A stretch of DNA of 64,000 bases from Auanema rhodensis. Its lineage: Eukaryota; Nematoda; Chromadorea; Rhabditida; Rhabditidae. The DNA lies in the NCBI GenBank assembly GCA_964057225.1, contig OZ059899.1, positions 12,560,001-12,624,000 of the forward strand. The letters run 5' to 3'. The notes beneath the pieces were generated by a model. The model was given only the letters and a program-made list of their open reading frames with translations. It was not told the DNA's origin and did not search any database. Of the stretch, positions 1 to 10,414 are shown piece by piece. Made by a program: the position numbers and the translations under genes. How positions within the stretch are numbered: the stretch's first letter is position 1; every line of letters starts with the position of its first letter.

Positions 1-710
1 GCTCCCAGCTGTACCTCACTATATGCATGCATGTGTGTGTCCTATCCCATAATCCTCTTTGTTTTGCTTTTCTTTAATAATGGATGTCATAAACCAAAAA
101 ACATTGCTGTCATTATCTTCATTTTGGACTTATCCTATGGGTGTGCTGCGATGACCTGCCCTCTCACATTTCCTCTCTCTTCTGACATTTCTCAGTAATG
201 TATGCAACCAAGTGCCATATGCCTGACCACTCTGTCCTGTAGATAAATCATTATATTCTCAAAGCAAATCATTTTTCCATCTCCTATACGTTACAACCAA
301 ATTGTACGTTGCAAACTTGAATTATTGATGGATTCTCTCAGCACTTTTCAGGCGGAAAACGTTTGTTATTTGATTACTTTTGCTGATATTTCTTCTTTCG
401 TTGTTTTATTTTTTGAATTTTAGAAATTCTCATAGCATCTGTTGGTATACGTTTTCCTTTTTGAAAATTCAAATAACTAACAAAGTGCTAATCAAGTCTT
501 TTTTTTTTTAATTTTTCAGATTCTCACGTCAATCATTGCTTTTATTCTCGCTATATCATGGACAATCATTGATTTTTTTTTGTTTTTTTTTAAGCGTCGG
601 TATTGTAAGAAAAAAACGATAGCGTCATTCAAACTCATCTCCTTTTCAGTATTTGTATTTGATGTTTTCTTATCATGTTCTGATTACTATTTCATGTTTT
701 GCTACTTCAG
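1..710. other. Upstream non-coding region of the Argonaute gene
   Basis: AT-rich sequence with T-runs. I see no exon with convincing codon structure on either strand. It presumably holds the promoter of the Argonaute gene, but no specific element can be named. Confidence 0.4.
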
Positions 711-722
711 AGTTTTGAAAGC
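701..722 (+). promoter_or_regulatory. Splice or trans-splice acceptor 12 nt before the Argonaute ATG
   Basis: A pyrimidine-rich run ends in CTACTTCAG at 710, followed by a 12-nt leader and the ATG at 723. This spacing is typical of nematode spliced-leader acceptors, but a cis intron in the 5'UTR would look the same. It supports choosing ATG 723 over the earlier in-frame TTG at 699. Confidence 0.5.
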
Positions 723-902
723 ATGTATCGTGGACAGTCTGATCGAGGTGGTCGCGGGGGTGGTGGAGAATTCAGAGGTCGCGGAGGTGGTGGAGAATTC
801 AGAGGTCGAGGAGCTGGTGGCGGAGGATTCAGAGGTCGAGGAGCTGGTGGCGGAGGATTCAGAGGTCGAGGAGGCGGCCCTGGTGGTCGCGGAGCACCTG
901 GC
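723..902 (+). repeat. RGG/GRG repeat exon of the Argonaute
   Basis: The first exon encodes about 50 residues built from near-identical units: GGGGEFRGRG twice and AGGGGFRGRG twice, then a GGPGGRG end. At DNA level this is a 30-bp tandem repeat. RG/RGG tails are known arginine-methylation and RNA/Tudor-binding sites in Argonautes; that role here is inferred. The reverse strand gives a proline-rich shadow frame. Confidence 0.85.
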
Positions 903-2000
903 GTAAGTTCTTTGCTGTTACCATTTCTGAGATTAGACATATTGGAGCATAAGGCTTTTATTTATAATTATGCAAATATATAATTAATAATATTAAAATT
1001 CTTATTATTATTAGATGTAGGTAGAGAAATTAATTGCTTTTGTTTCAGTCTTCTTTTAGTGCTGAAGATGCTCATTCAGAGGTATGGATATGCTCATTAA
1101 TTCAAGTTTTAAACTCCAATGTTTCAGCTTTTCATTGATCTTACTCAGCTTAACTTGAAACTTAACAAAGATCAATCTGATAGTATATTCGCACCTCGTA
1201 AACCATCTGCTAGCCGTCAAGGCGTAAAAGTAAGTTTTATAATAAACAAAGATACACATGTTGTGATATTTGACCAAACAATGCTAATGATTTTCAGCAA
1301 GTTATGCTTTTAACTAATGCTTATGAAGTTGAAGTAGCGCCATCTAACTTTTATTTATATGATGTTCGCTTCGTAACCTATTTAGAAGATGGAACTGAAG
1401 CCGAATTAATCCGTGACAATTATGATGAGTAAGTTGTTCAAGTTGTTCAAGTTGTAAACAAATAAGTTTTTTTCTTTTTCAGTCATTGTACTCGTGAACT
1501 TTATGAAGCTCGTTTTTCTTTGTTAATGAAGTTCTTCAATGATAATGGCTTATGTGATCAAGGAAAATCATTTGCTTATGATGGAAACAAGCTGCTATAT
1601 ACGTACAAAGATATAACGCCTGTACTTCCACAGGTAAAACTAACAGCCTTTTCTTAGTTCAAACTTAAAACTTTAATTTTTATATTACAGAAAGGACGTT
1701 ATGTAATTCCCATTGAAGACATTCCTAAAGATATTCGTCCATATATTCGTATTCCCAAATTAAGAACGCTCGAGATTATACTTAATAAATGTGATGGAAA
1801 TCATATCATTAAATCAACTGGCTATAAGGAGGCTCAAGTATGTTTTTATTATTTTAATGATTATGACTCAAATCTATATTAAGACTTCTGGAAATTTCAA
1901 AAATTTGGATTCATCTCATAGTCAGGCCATAGAGGTGATCACTAGCATGCAGGCGGGATCAAGGTACGCGATATTTCACGCATTTAAAATAATTTCTCTT

Positions 2001-2057
<57 letters not shown>

Positions 2058-5000
2058 ATATCTATCTATCTCTCTCTCTTTCTTAACACATTTTCGAATT
2101 TTCAGTGGAAAGTATGTTTCATTTGGAAATGGAGTACTTTATCCAAAAAATCAAAATTATCAGAAAACGGACTGTATGCAAGTTAAATATGAAGGAATAA
2201 CTAAATCACTCAGGTGTTTCCTTTTCACTGTTTCTGAAATATAATGAATTCTTCAGATATGTTGAAGGAAAAAATCGTGATCGTGTGCAGCCTGTTCTTC
2301 TCATCGATGGTTTGTCTATATCTTAGCAGATACAAGTGTTCTTAATTTCGATGCTTCAGCTCGTATGGGACAATTCTATGATTATGCTCCTGTTCTGAGC
2401 TTTGTCAACTATCTTGCCAGCAGAAAATTCCGTGTTCCAAATATTAGTGGAGGAATTCCTCCAGATATTGCAAGAAGAATTTCTGCCTACCTTAAAGGCC
2501 TTCGTCTAGAGGCAAAAGAAAAGAAACTCACATTCACTAGTCGTGGTTTTACAAAAGAATCAGTTGCGGAGATCATAGTTAACGTTAACACGTGAGTTTG
2601 TTCTTTATCCAGCTTATTTCAGCATGTTTGTACACTATTATAGACCCACAGGAAAGATTGAAAAGAAACTTCCTGAGTTATATCAGGGACTTCGAATTAA
2701 CACGAAGCTTCCAGCAGTTATGTCAGCAAGGGAGAAGAATGGGTAAGTTGCTTTATAGCTTTTCAAATGACATATGGATGATTGTTTTCAGAGGTTTTGT
2801 TCCTTTCAAGAATGTTATGGAAGATTTATATATTGCTCCACATCAGCGTGTTAAAAATCAAAAACATCAATTGGCTCCACCTGTATGTTTTCCGATTTTC
2901 AAGATTTTTTTTCAAACTTCTGTATTTTTAGCCTCGAGCTGATAGGGTTCAACAGCGACATGACAAAACCGAAAAATTGAGAGCTGATCTAGGACTTGAT
3001 GGAAGTTCAAATACTGTCTTGGATAGGTTTGACAACATATTGATTATACATCAAAGTAACAACGTACTATTTCAGTTTCCAACTTAAAGTTGCAAGAAAG
3101 CCTATGCTTGTACAAGCTTTCTACAGACAGAATCCTCAAATTCTTTATGGAAACGGCAAAATTTGTTATGCTGGTGATAACGTAAGTTCAGAACAAGTTG
3201 CTGTTTTCTCATATGCTGTTTTAAAGGGATCATGGCAATCGCGTGAGAAATTCGTCCTTCCAGCTGAAGGATTCAGAGTAGTTTGTATTGTATTAGCACA
3301 TAATGACGATGTTGATAGTAATATTCAGTAATATTTCCAGTTATTAAAGGAACTAATTTTGAATTTTAGTAAATTCGGTCAAGACTTCAAAATGGAAATG
3401 AAACGTCGTGGTTGTAACAATAGCTTTACTGATTTCCAGGTGCGCAAAGTAACTGCCGCTGGGATAGAAAAGGTAAGTTAGTAGATTCACAAAGCGTTAA
3501 AGAATATTGAAAATTGCTGATATCAATGAATATTATAGGAATTTGAAAAGATTGCTTCAGAAGGAAAGAAGACGTTAGTTTACCTTATAAGTGATCGTGA
3601 AGATGGACATAGTAGGAGAAGATTTCATGTTTTCGATTAGTTATCAAGCATTTTCAGCTGAATTAAAGTTCTTGGAACGAAAATATTCACTTCCGACACA
3701 GCACTTAATGTTGTCAACTATTTTTCCATCGACTAAACCGTAAGATTTATTCATATAAACAACTTGTCTAAACAATGTTTATTTCAGTCGAACTCTTTCA
3801 AATATTTGTTTCAAAGCGAATCTCAAAACAGGTGGACTTAACCATTTGGTACTTCCTGATGCTATCAGGTAATTAGATGAAGGAAGTTCATTTAATAGAA
3901 ATAATCTATTTTCAGTGAGAAATATTGGATTTCTAGTGGAAAGACACTTGTTGTTTCATTTGTTTCCAATAGAGGTAGAAGCTCTAAAGATGTCGTAGGA
4001 AATACCCCAACAGTTATTGGCGTACGTTCTCACATCATGTTATTCGTTAATTTTTTAAATTTTATTTTACAGTTTTCTTACAATTCTGCTAAGCATCCTG
4101 AGAACTTCATTGGCGATTTTCATTTCCATGATCCTTCTGAAGAACAGGTTTTACAACCTATAAGTCTTATCTCATCTGTTCAATAAGTTTAGATCAGTGC
4201 TGATATCATTGATATTCGCATGAAGCATATTCTCAAGCTTTTCCATTCGAACCGTAAAGCTCTTCCTGAAAATATTATTATTCTTCGGGATGGAATTGTG
4301 GAAACTCAATATTATCAGGCAAGCTAAATCTATCAGATCAAGCTTTAATGGCTGTGTTTATTCTATAGGCTGTAACGCATGAGCTTGCTCAAATCCGAAA
4401 TACATGCACATCGTATGGAACGCTTGTCAACTCACCGAAATGGAAGCCGAAGTTCCAGATGGCCGTCGTTACGAAGCGGCACAATTTAAGATTTTACCGC
4501 TACAGAGAGCGCTCACAATCTGTTCCATCGCGTTATGGCGGTGCTGAAGTTGAAAATCTCAACATTGCTGCTGTGATAGATTGTCAGATTGTTAGACCAA
4601 ATCTGACCGAGTTCTACATGCAAGCACATCACATCATCCAGGTAAACTACACAGTATGAACTTATTAGCAATTTGGATGAATTTCAGGGTTCAGGAAAGG
4701 TGCCATTGTATACAATTCTGGTAGATGAGCTTAATTGTACTATGGATCAAATTCAATCATTCATGCTTGGTCTCTGTTTCAGTCATCAGGTTTGAATTCA
4801 TCGTCTTACAATCCAGTAGCTTTTACCCATATTCTAGATCACTGAACAACCTATCTCTCTTCCGGAACCAGTGTATCAAGCTGAAGAATGGGCAAAACGT
4901 GGTGTAGCTATGTATTCTCAATTCAGGTAATAATGAAGTTTGAATATGTTATATAACTATATTAAAATATTTCAGAGATACATATGGCTATGAGCTTTAT

Positions 5001-5078
5001 CATAATGAGTTTGAAAAACTTACAAAGGAAATGTCATACATGAATACGAGGCTGGAAACATACCGAGTTAACGCTTAA
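723..5078 (+). CDS. WAGO-like Argonaute with N-terminal RGG/GRG tail
   Basis: Exons: 723-902, 1049-1081, 1128-1229, 1298-1428, 1483-1633, 1691-1837, 1926-1963, 2106-2213, 2257-2309, 2360-2591, 2644-2742, 2792-2882, 2932-3026, 3076-3181, 3227-3327, 3370-3472, 3539-3611, 3658-3739, 3788-3868, 3916-4021, 4073-4147, 4193-4318, 4369-4641, 4688-4789, 4838-4926 and 4976-5078, giving 959 aa. Residues 1-60 are RGG/GRG repeats. The N domain, linker and PAZ region follow to about 460, MID lies at about 490-650 (TQ of the 5'-nucleotide pocket visible) and PIWI at about 650-959. The PIWI landmarks are TEFYMQAHHIIQ, IIILRDGI and SLPEPVYQA. The first catalytic Asp of PIWI is missing (VVSFVSNRG where GADVTHP is usual). 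The second Asp is kept (LRDG). The His is missing (VPLYTILVDE). By family knowledge this predicts a non-slicing WAGO acting with secondary siRNAs. RG tails also occur on CSR-1, so the exact orthologue is open. Exons 3076-3181 and 3227-3327 may instead be one exon. Confidence 0.93.
4319..4368 (+). other. GC-AG intron in the Argonaute PIWI region
   Basis: The intron runs from CAG/GCAAGC to TATAG/GCTG. No GT donor nearby keeps the frame, and the flanking residues read ETQYYQ then AVTHELAQI, as expected across the PIWI second-Asp region. GC-AG is the commonest non-GT spliceosomal class and usually has this AG/GCAAG context. Confidence 0.8.
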
Positions 5079-5733
5079 GCTTTAATTAACAATTATCTCC
5101 ATAATAACTTAATTATCAATGTTTTGCATGTTTTAGCATGAGAAATTAAAAAATGTATTCACTTATTAGTCCAGGAGACTCCGATATTTATTCATTTTAC
5201 TTACAAAAAAGCTCAAATTATCTTCAAGTTGTCATTGAAATGTAATAAAACTGGTTTTATTTAAATTTGTTTTAACTAATTTTATATGAAAAAACGTCAA
5301 TTTTTCAAATGAGCAGTGGTGAACACTTAGTCATGTATCTCTACTTTGAACAGCAAATTGAGTTCACTTTGGTATTTTCTCCGAGTTTTTCCAAAATATT
5401 GAAATTGTTTGAAGTTTGTCTGGAAATGTCAATGAATCTTCAAAGTTTAAAAGAAGAAGAAAAAGAAGAAAAAGAAGAAAAAGATGAAAAGAGAAGGAAA
5501 ATGGGTTTGAATTTGCATGAGTCAACGGTGTTCTTAACATGAAGTAAGTGCCAATATTACGATGACTATGTCATAAGAACATCTCTTCTTACTTTACTTA
5601 CTTACTATAAACGGAATTGTTGTTTGATGTATGAAGTGGTCACGCTGCATAAGTTTAAACGTTGAGAGAGAGAGAGAGAGGGGGGAAGGTATCATCATGA
5701 TGTAGTTATTTGATACACAAACATACTACGAAT
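5079..5733. other. Argonaute 3'UTR and intergenic region
   Basis: After the TAA at 5076-5078 there is AT-rich sequence with a candidate AATAAA polyadenylation signal at 5244-5249. A purine-rich stretch at 5450-5500 gives only a lysine/glutamate run. A short GA tract and a G-run lie at 5664-5688. No further gene is seen before 5734. Confidence 0.5.
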
Positions 5734-6240
5734 ATGAAAATTCTAGTGTTCAGCTTATTTCTTCCTTTATGTAAGTTTCTAATTATAATTATTATAATGT
5801 ATAATCTAATATTTTAAAACAGTTGTTTCATCATTAAAATGCCATTTGTGCGATACATTTGACGGTTATTGTAGTTTTGATGATCGAAAATGTGTAGGAA
5901 GTCGATGTGCTAAACGATCTGTAATACTTGATAGTAAGCTATTTCATCATCATATATGCATATGTATATTAGAATCATTTTCTTATTCTTGTTCAGATGG
6001 CATGATACGAGTTCAGAAGTTCTGTCAATCATCAGATACACCACCTGGTTGTCGTGCTGCCATCTTATGGCAAGGTCTACCGGTACGCAGTAACAGCTCT
6101 ATCTGAATTCAGAATTTCTATAACATTTACTACAAGTTTAGGGAGAAGAATGTGTATGTGATGATGGTGATTTCTGTAATAATTCAAATTCTACTATATA
6201 TTCAGTTATATATTTAATAATTCTAATTTATATGATATAG
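5734..6240 (+). CDS. Ly6/three-finger GPI-anchor-type surface protein
   Basis: Exons 5734-5770, 5823-5933, 5997-6082 and 6142-6240 give 110 aa with consistent phases. Residues 1 to about 16 are a signal peptide. The mature part has ten cysteines, beginning CHLC and ending C-V-C-DDGDFCN. The C-x(4-5)-D-x-CN finish is the hallmark of Ly6/uPAR three-finger domains. A short hydrophobic tail (IYSVIYLIILIYMI) follows an NSNST stretch and fits a GPI-attachment signal. Nematodes have many such proteins (for example the ODR-2/HOT group), acting at the cell surface as modulators or receptors; the ligand here is unknown. It lies 655 nt after the Argonaute on the same strand, which is rather far for an operon. 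Confidence 0.78.
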
Positions 6241-6588
6241 TATATAATTTATGTTATTTAATTAAGAAAAAAATATTTGAATAAGATCTTTTATGTATAA
6301 CTTCATGAATAATTAGAAATCAATTGATTGTACTCATAAAGAAATCAAAAAACATCAATGTTGTATGAGAGAAAAAGAAGAAAAAAACACATTTTTGAGC
6401 TGAATAAAGAAGAATATAGAAAATCTTTTGAATGTATAAACCCGTTTACATAATTGTCACAGAAAGTTGGAAATATAAATGTTTAAATTTTGAATTTGAC
6501 ATGAAATAAAGAAATAAAATAAGAGAAGAAGTTAAATTGAGAGAGAGTTGACCAGACAGACAGGTAAGCAGAGAGAGGACGAGAAAGG

Positions 6589-6667
<79 letters not shown>

Positions 6668-7056
6668 CGAGAGAGAGAGATAGCGAGATACAATTGAAGA
6701 TGAGAGATTTCTGATTACAATATGAGATCATTATATAGATTATAAATCATTTTTAACTATATGTATACATATATTATGAGAAAAAGAAGAGTTATTTAAT
6801 AATTAAATAAACAAAGCAGGCCGTTATCACATTGATTTCACCTTTTTTTAGGAAAAAACTGGGCTGAATAACAAGCTGACTGTATTTTGGAAACAAAAAA
6901 AATAAATTAAGCTGGCACTTTTGGGGCACTTTTGAAAAACTTTTTGACAAAAATAGGTTTCTGTTTGTTTAAATGAAAATTTGTATATTAAATGAATGAA
7001 GATGCTATCAAAGGAAAAACATTTGAATATCACAAACAAGCCTAGCAGATGCTAAG
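6241..7056. other. Intergenic region between convergent genes
   Basis: AT-rich sequence with a perfect (GA)n tract of about 72 bp at 6593-6664, interrupted copies continuing to about 6685. It separates the 3' ends of the Ly6-like gene (+) and the SCYL2-like gene (-). No coding exon is seen. Confidence 0.6.
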
Positions 7057-10000
7057 TTAGGGATTTAGAGTTGCTGTACTGATAGCAACTGCATTTGTTG
7101 TCCCATTTGAAGCTGGACCATCCTTATTTTCTTTACTCTCCTTCGTGTTCCAGAGTGTTCGATAGGTTAAGACAAGGTTGTGTCCGAGGTTCGTAAAGCT
7201 GTTTGGCCGGGCTGGTGTGTGACGACCATCTAAGTCGCCGTTTGGAGATCGTGTTCGTGCACGACGCTCACTGCATCGACTCGTTGCTCCACCAACTCCA
7301 ATGCGTTTAGAGCTGCAAAACAGTAATGAGTATTAGGCTGCTGTTAAGCTGCTCATAATGTTGTACCTTGCATTACGTTCAAGTTGTCTAGCCATGGAAT
7401 TAGCTACGGCAGCAGTTGATGTTTCCAAAAGGGTAGAAGTCTGCTGTTCTAAAGATACACTATGACCGTAGCTATCGAGCCAAGACTGTCGTCGTCCACG
7501 AGCAGATGTACCCGAATGAGCTGAATCATCGGATATATCGCTTCCTCCTAAAAAATCTTTGAATAATGAAGTTATACGATATGAATAGTTATACTGACCA
7601 ATCCGAATGCTCATATCGCTTTCCAAGGATCCTCGACTATCTCGTGATTCACGTCGCCCACGATCCTCTAGACGACCATCAGCTGACAGGAAGGACATTT
7701 TCCTGAACGAATTCCTATAACGATAGTAAAGATTGATTGAATTTTCAGTTTTCACTCTTCAAACTAATATAAACGCACGTCAACGCTAACTTAAATGTGG
7801 ATAAAACTCAAAGATATGATAAGAAAATCAAAGCCATTCGAATGAATGCACGTGCTTAATGTGCTAAAATCTATCTATTTATCTGAAAAATTGATTTACA
7901 CATCGTCCAAGTTTAGAATGTTTATAACGTCTGTATATCGACATGCTAACGAAGAAAACAGTAAGAAGAATTACTAAGATAATGAGAAGGAGGTTGTGAT
8001 GACGACGACGGTGACGATGATGATGACGATGATGGCGACGACGATGAAGATGATGATGAGAATCATCGGCTATGGAGAATTCTAAACTGACTACGACATG
8101 CAGGGGGATACAATGATGAATGTAAACGTCATTCATCTCTCGAATATCACTCAAATAAAAATCTGATTGTAGCTCAAGCTTCATGAAACAAACAGATGAG
8201 ATTGTCGTTGTAAATCCACAATCAGATTTTTGTAATTTAACAGTAAAACAACCAAAGGCTGAGAAGTGAATTTGAAATATGTACCTTGAATCACTACTGA
8301 AAGATGGTCGAGCAGCACTAATCATGACTCGAGGTAAGTTAGTGCTCGACATAGAGACTAAACGGCTTCCCAGTCGTCTAGAAAATCGACATAATCAATT
8401 TGAAATAGGGGATTATCGATGAGATAAGTGATAGGATAAGAATTGAAGAGAGAGAGAGAGAGATCAAGATAGACTTGACCGCTTAGTCCGTTTCCACCAT
8501 ATATTGAAATTCGAAGCTTGAGCTTTCGTCAGACTTTTGGAAATGACAAAGCTGAGGCAGCAGAGCAAGCAAACAAAGCTTTAAAGCTAAGTTTTAAAGC
8601 CCAGGTAAAGCATAGCTAAGTTATTGCAATGGGTATGGCAGAAATGGATTAAGCAGGCAAGTCGGTTATGCATATTTGGTTTATAAGCTTCCGATGAAGA
8701 TTGATAATATCCAATGAATGATCTATGTTCAGGTGACTTACCCTTGACCTAACTGATTATGAAGAGCATGACGATCATCCTCTTCATATCGAATCTGCTC
8801 CACAATATCCAGAAGTATCCTAACACTAGACATTACGTCATCGAATTGTGCTGATCTGCAAAACAATTGATGAAGAAAATACAAATGGAAAAAAAAGCTT
8901 TGAGCTCATATCAGCAGACATACGTTAGCTCTTTCTGTGATATGCCTATACATAGAGGATTCAGAAGATGTATGCAGATTTGTTGTGGATCACGTAGACG
9001 AACAGGGTCGCGAGTCACAATACGTTGTACAAGCCCTGAATGATGTAGATTGAATACGAATACTTGCACAAAGCTTCAACATACGTGATTTAGCATGAAC
9101 AATTGCATGATGGTGTGAGTTACAGAGCGAAGCACACTGTAACAGATCATGTAAAGCTGCTGCATCACAGCGATCTGATATGGAGACAAGTGACACGAGC
9201 AAGTCCAGCTGACGCTGCAAAATAGAACAAAACGTGAAATAAAAGCGATCCAAAAGCCAAATCGAATTACCGGAACGTTGTCGTGCAGGAATGGTGGCAG
9301 GCACATGATTGTCGGCAGAAGACGTCGACAGATGAATGTCAACGGCAGAAATTCTGCTACATGATTCAGTGATCGTACGGCCGATGACTGCAAGCAAATC
9401 ACTCAAGCATTATTTAGTCATATTCAAAATATCATTTTTGGCATTTTTCTTCTTCCACACAGCAAAAAGATTGGAAATTGAGTAGAAAAAGTAATTTTCT
9501 TTGCAATTTGGAGGAAGGAAAGGAGGGAGGGGGTGCAGGAAAGACAAATACATTGGAAGCTGTTGTGTGAGTGTAGTACGTGGCAAACGAATGCAACCAA
9601 ACCATTATCTCACTTCAATGATGGAGGTGAAGGAGGTGAAGAAAGACAAAAGGAAGACAAGAGATAATCTTGAAATACCTGTAAGCTGGTGTCTTCGGAT
9701 TTGAGTGAATGAACTATGATTTCCATGCATTTGTCTTCGACTTTCTCATCGGATAACCTGCGGAACATAGAACTCATGTTTTCCAGAACAACAGATCGAA
9801 GCTGAAAAGTGATATAAAGCAAACTGATTATGTAATAGACAGAAAGAAATGTAGAGTGGGGATAGATAAACTGAGATGCAAAAGACGGAAGGCGGAAGGA
9901 AAAAGCTGATGTTGTTGTCTGTATGTTCAGTCGGCTTCAACTTCCAATTTAATGCGGTAGATAAGAAAGGAAAAGATATATGAGTTTGTAGTAGTCGTAT

Positions 10001-10070
10001 TAGTAGAGACAAGACAAGCAGTTAGCCTACCCTGAACTATAAAGCCATGTTATCCCCCTCCCTCTCTCTC

Positions 10071-10114
<44 letters not shown>

Positions 10115-10120
10115 TCTCTC

Positions 10121-10170
<50 letters not shown>

Positions 10171-10371
10171 ATGTTCTATTCAACTAATTCTCTGTTCCGC
10201 TTTCCTTACTTTTTTTTGGTGAGGCAACTCCACTTTCCGTCTATTTAGCCTAATTTAAGAAGTGAGGGGTGAGCCATTTTTCCAAATTGCAATCTAGAGC
10301 AACTTGAACTTTTAAATTCGCTCCATTTCTCTTTGCCTATATCACTACCATTTCTTCACTCACATCCCTCC

Positions 10372-10414
<43 letters not shown>

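Noticed and set aside
580-906. 108-aa + frame overlapping the Argonaute first exon
   Set aside because: It is a shifted reading of the RGG repeats (giving a VEELVAEDSE repeat); the correct frame joins all downstream Argonaute exons in phase.
707-940. Proline-rich 77-aa minus ORF
   Set aside because: Antisense shadow of the GGRGG repeat exon.
9036-9084. Continuous reading of the SCYL2 exon through this block
   Set aside because: The frame is open, but continuing it hits a stop soon after and loses the SCYL2-like [13 protein letters not shown] segment. A 49-nt GTATGT...TTCAG intron restores phase.
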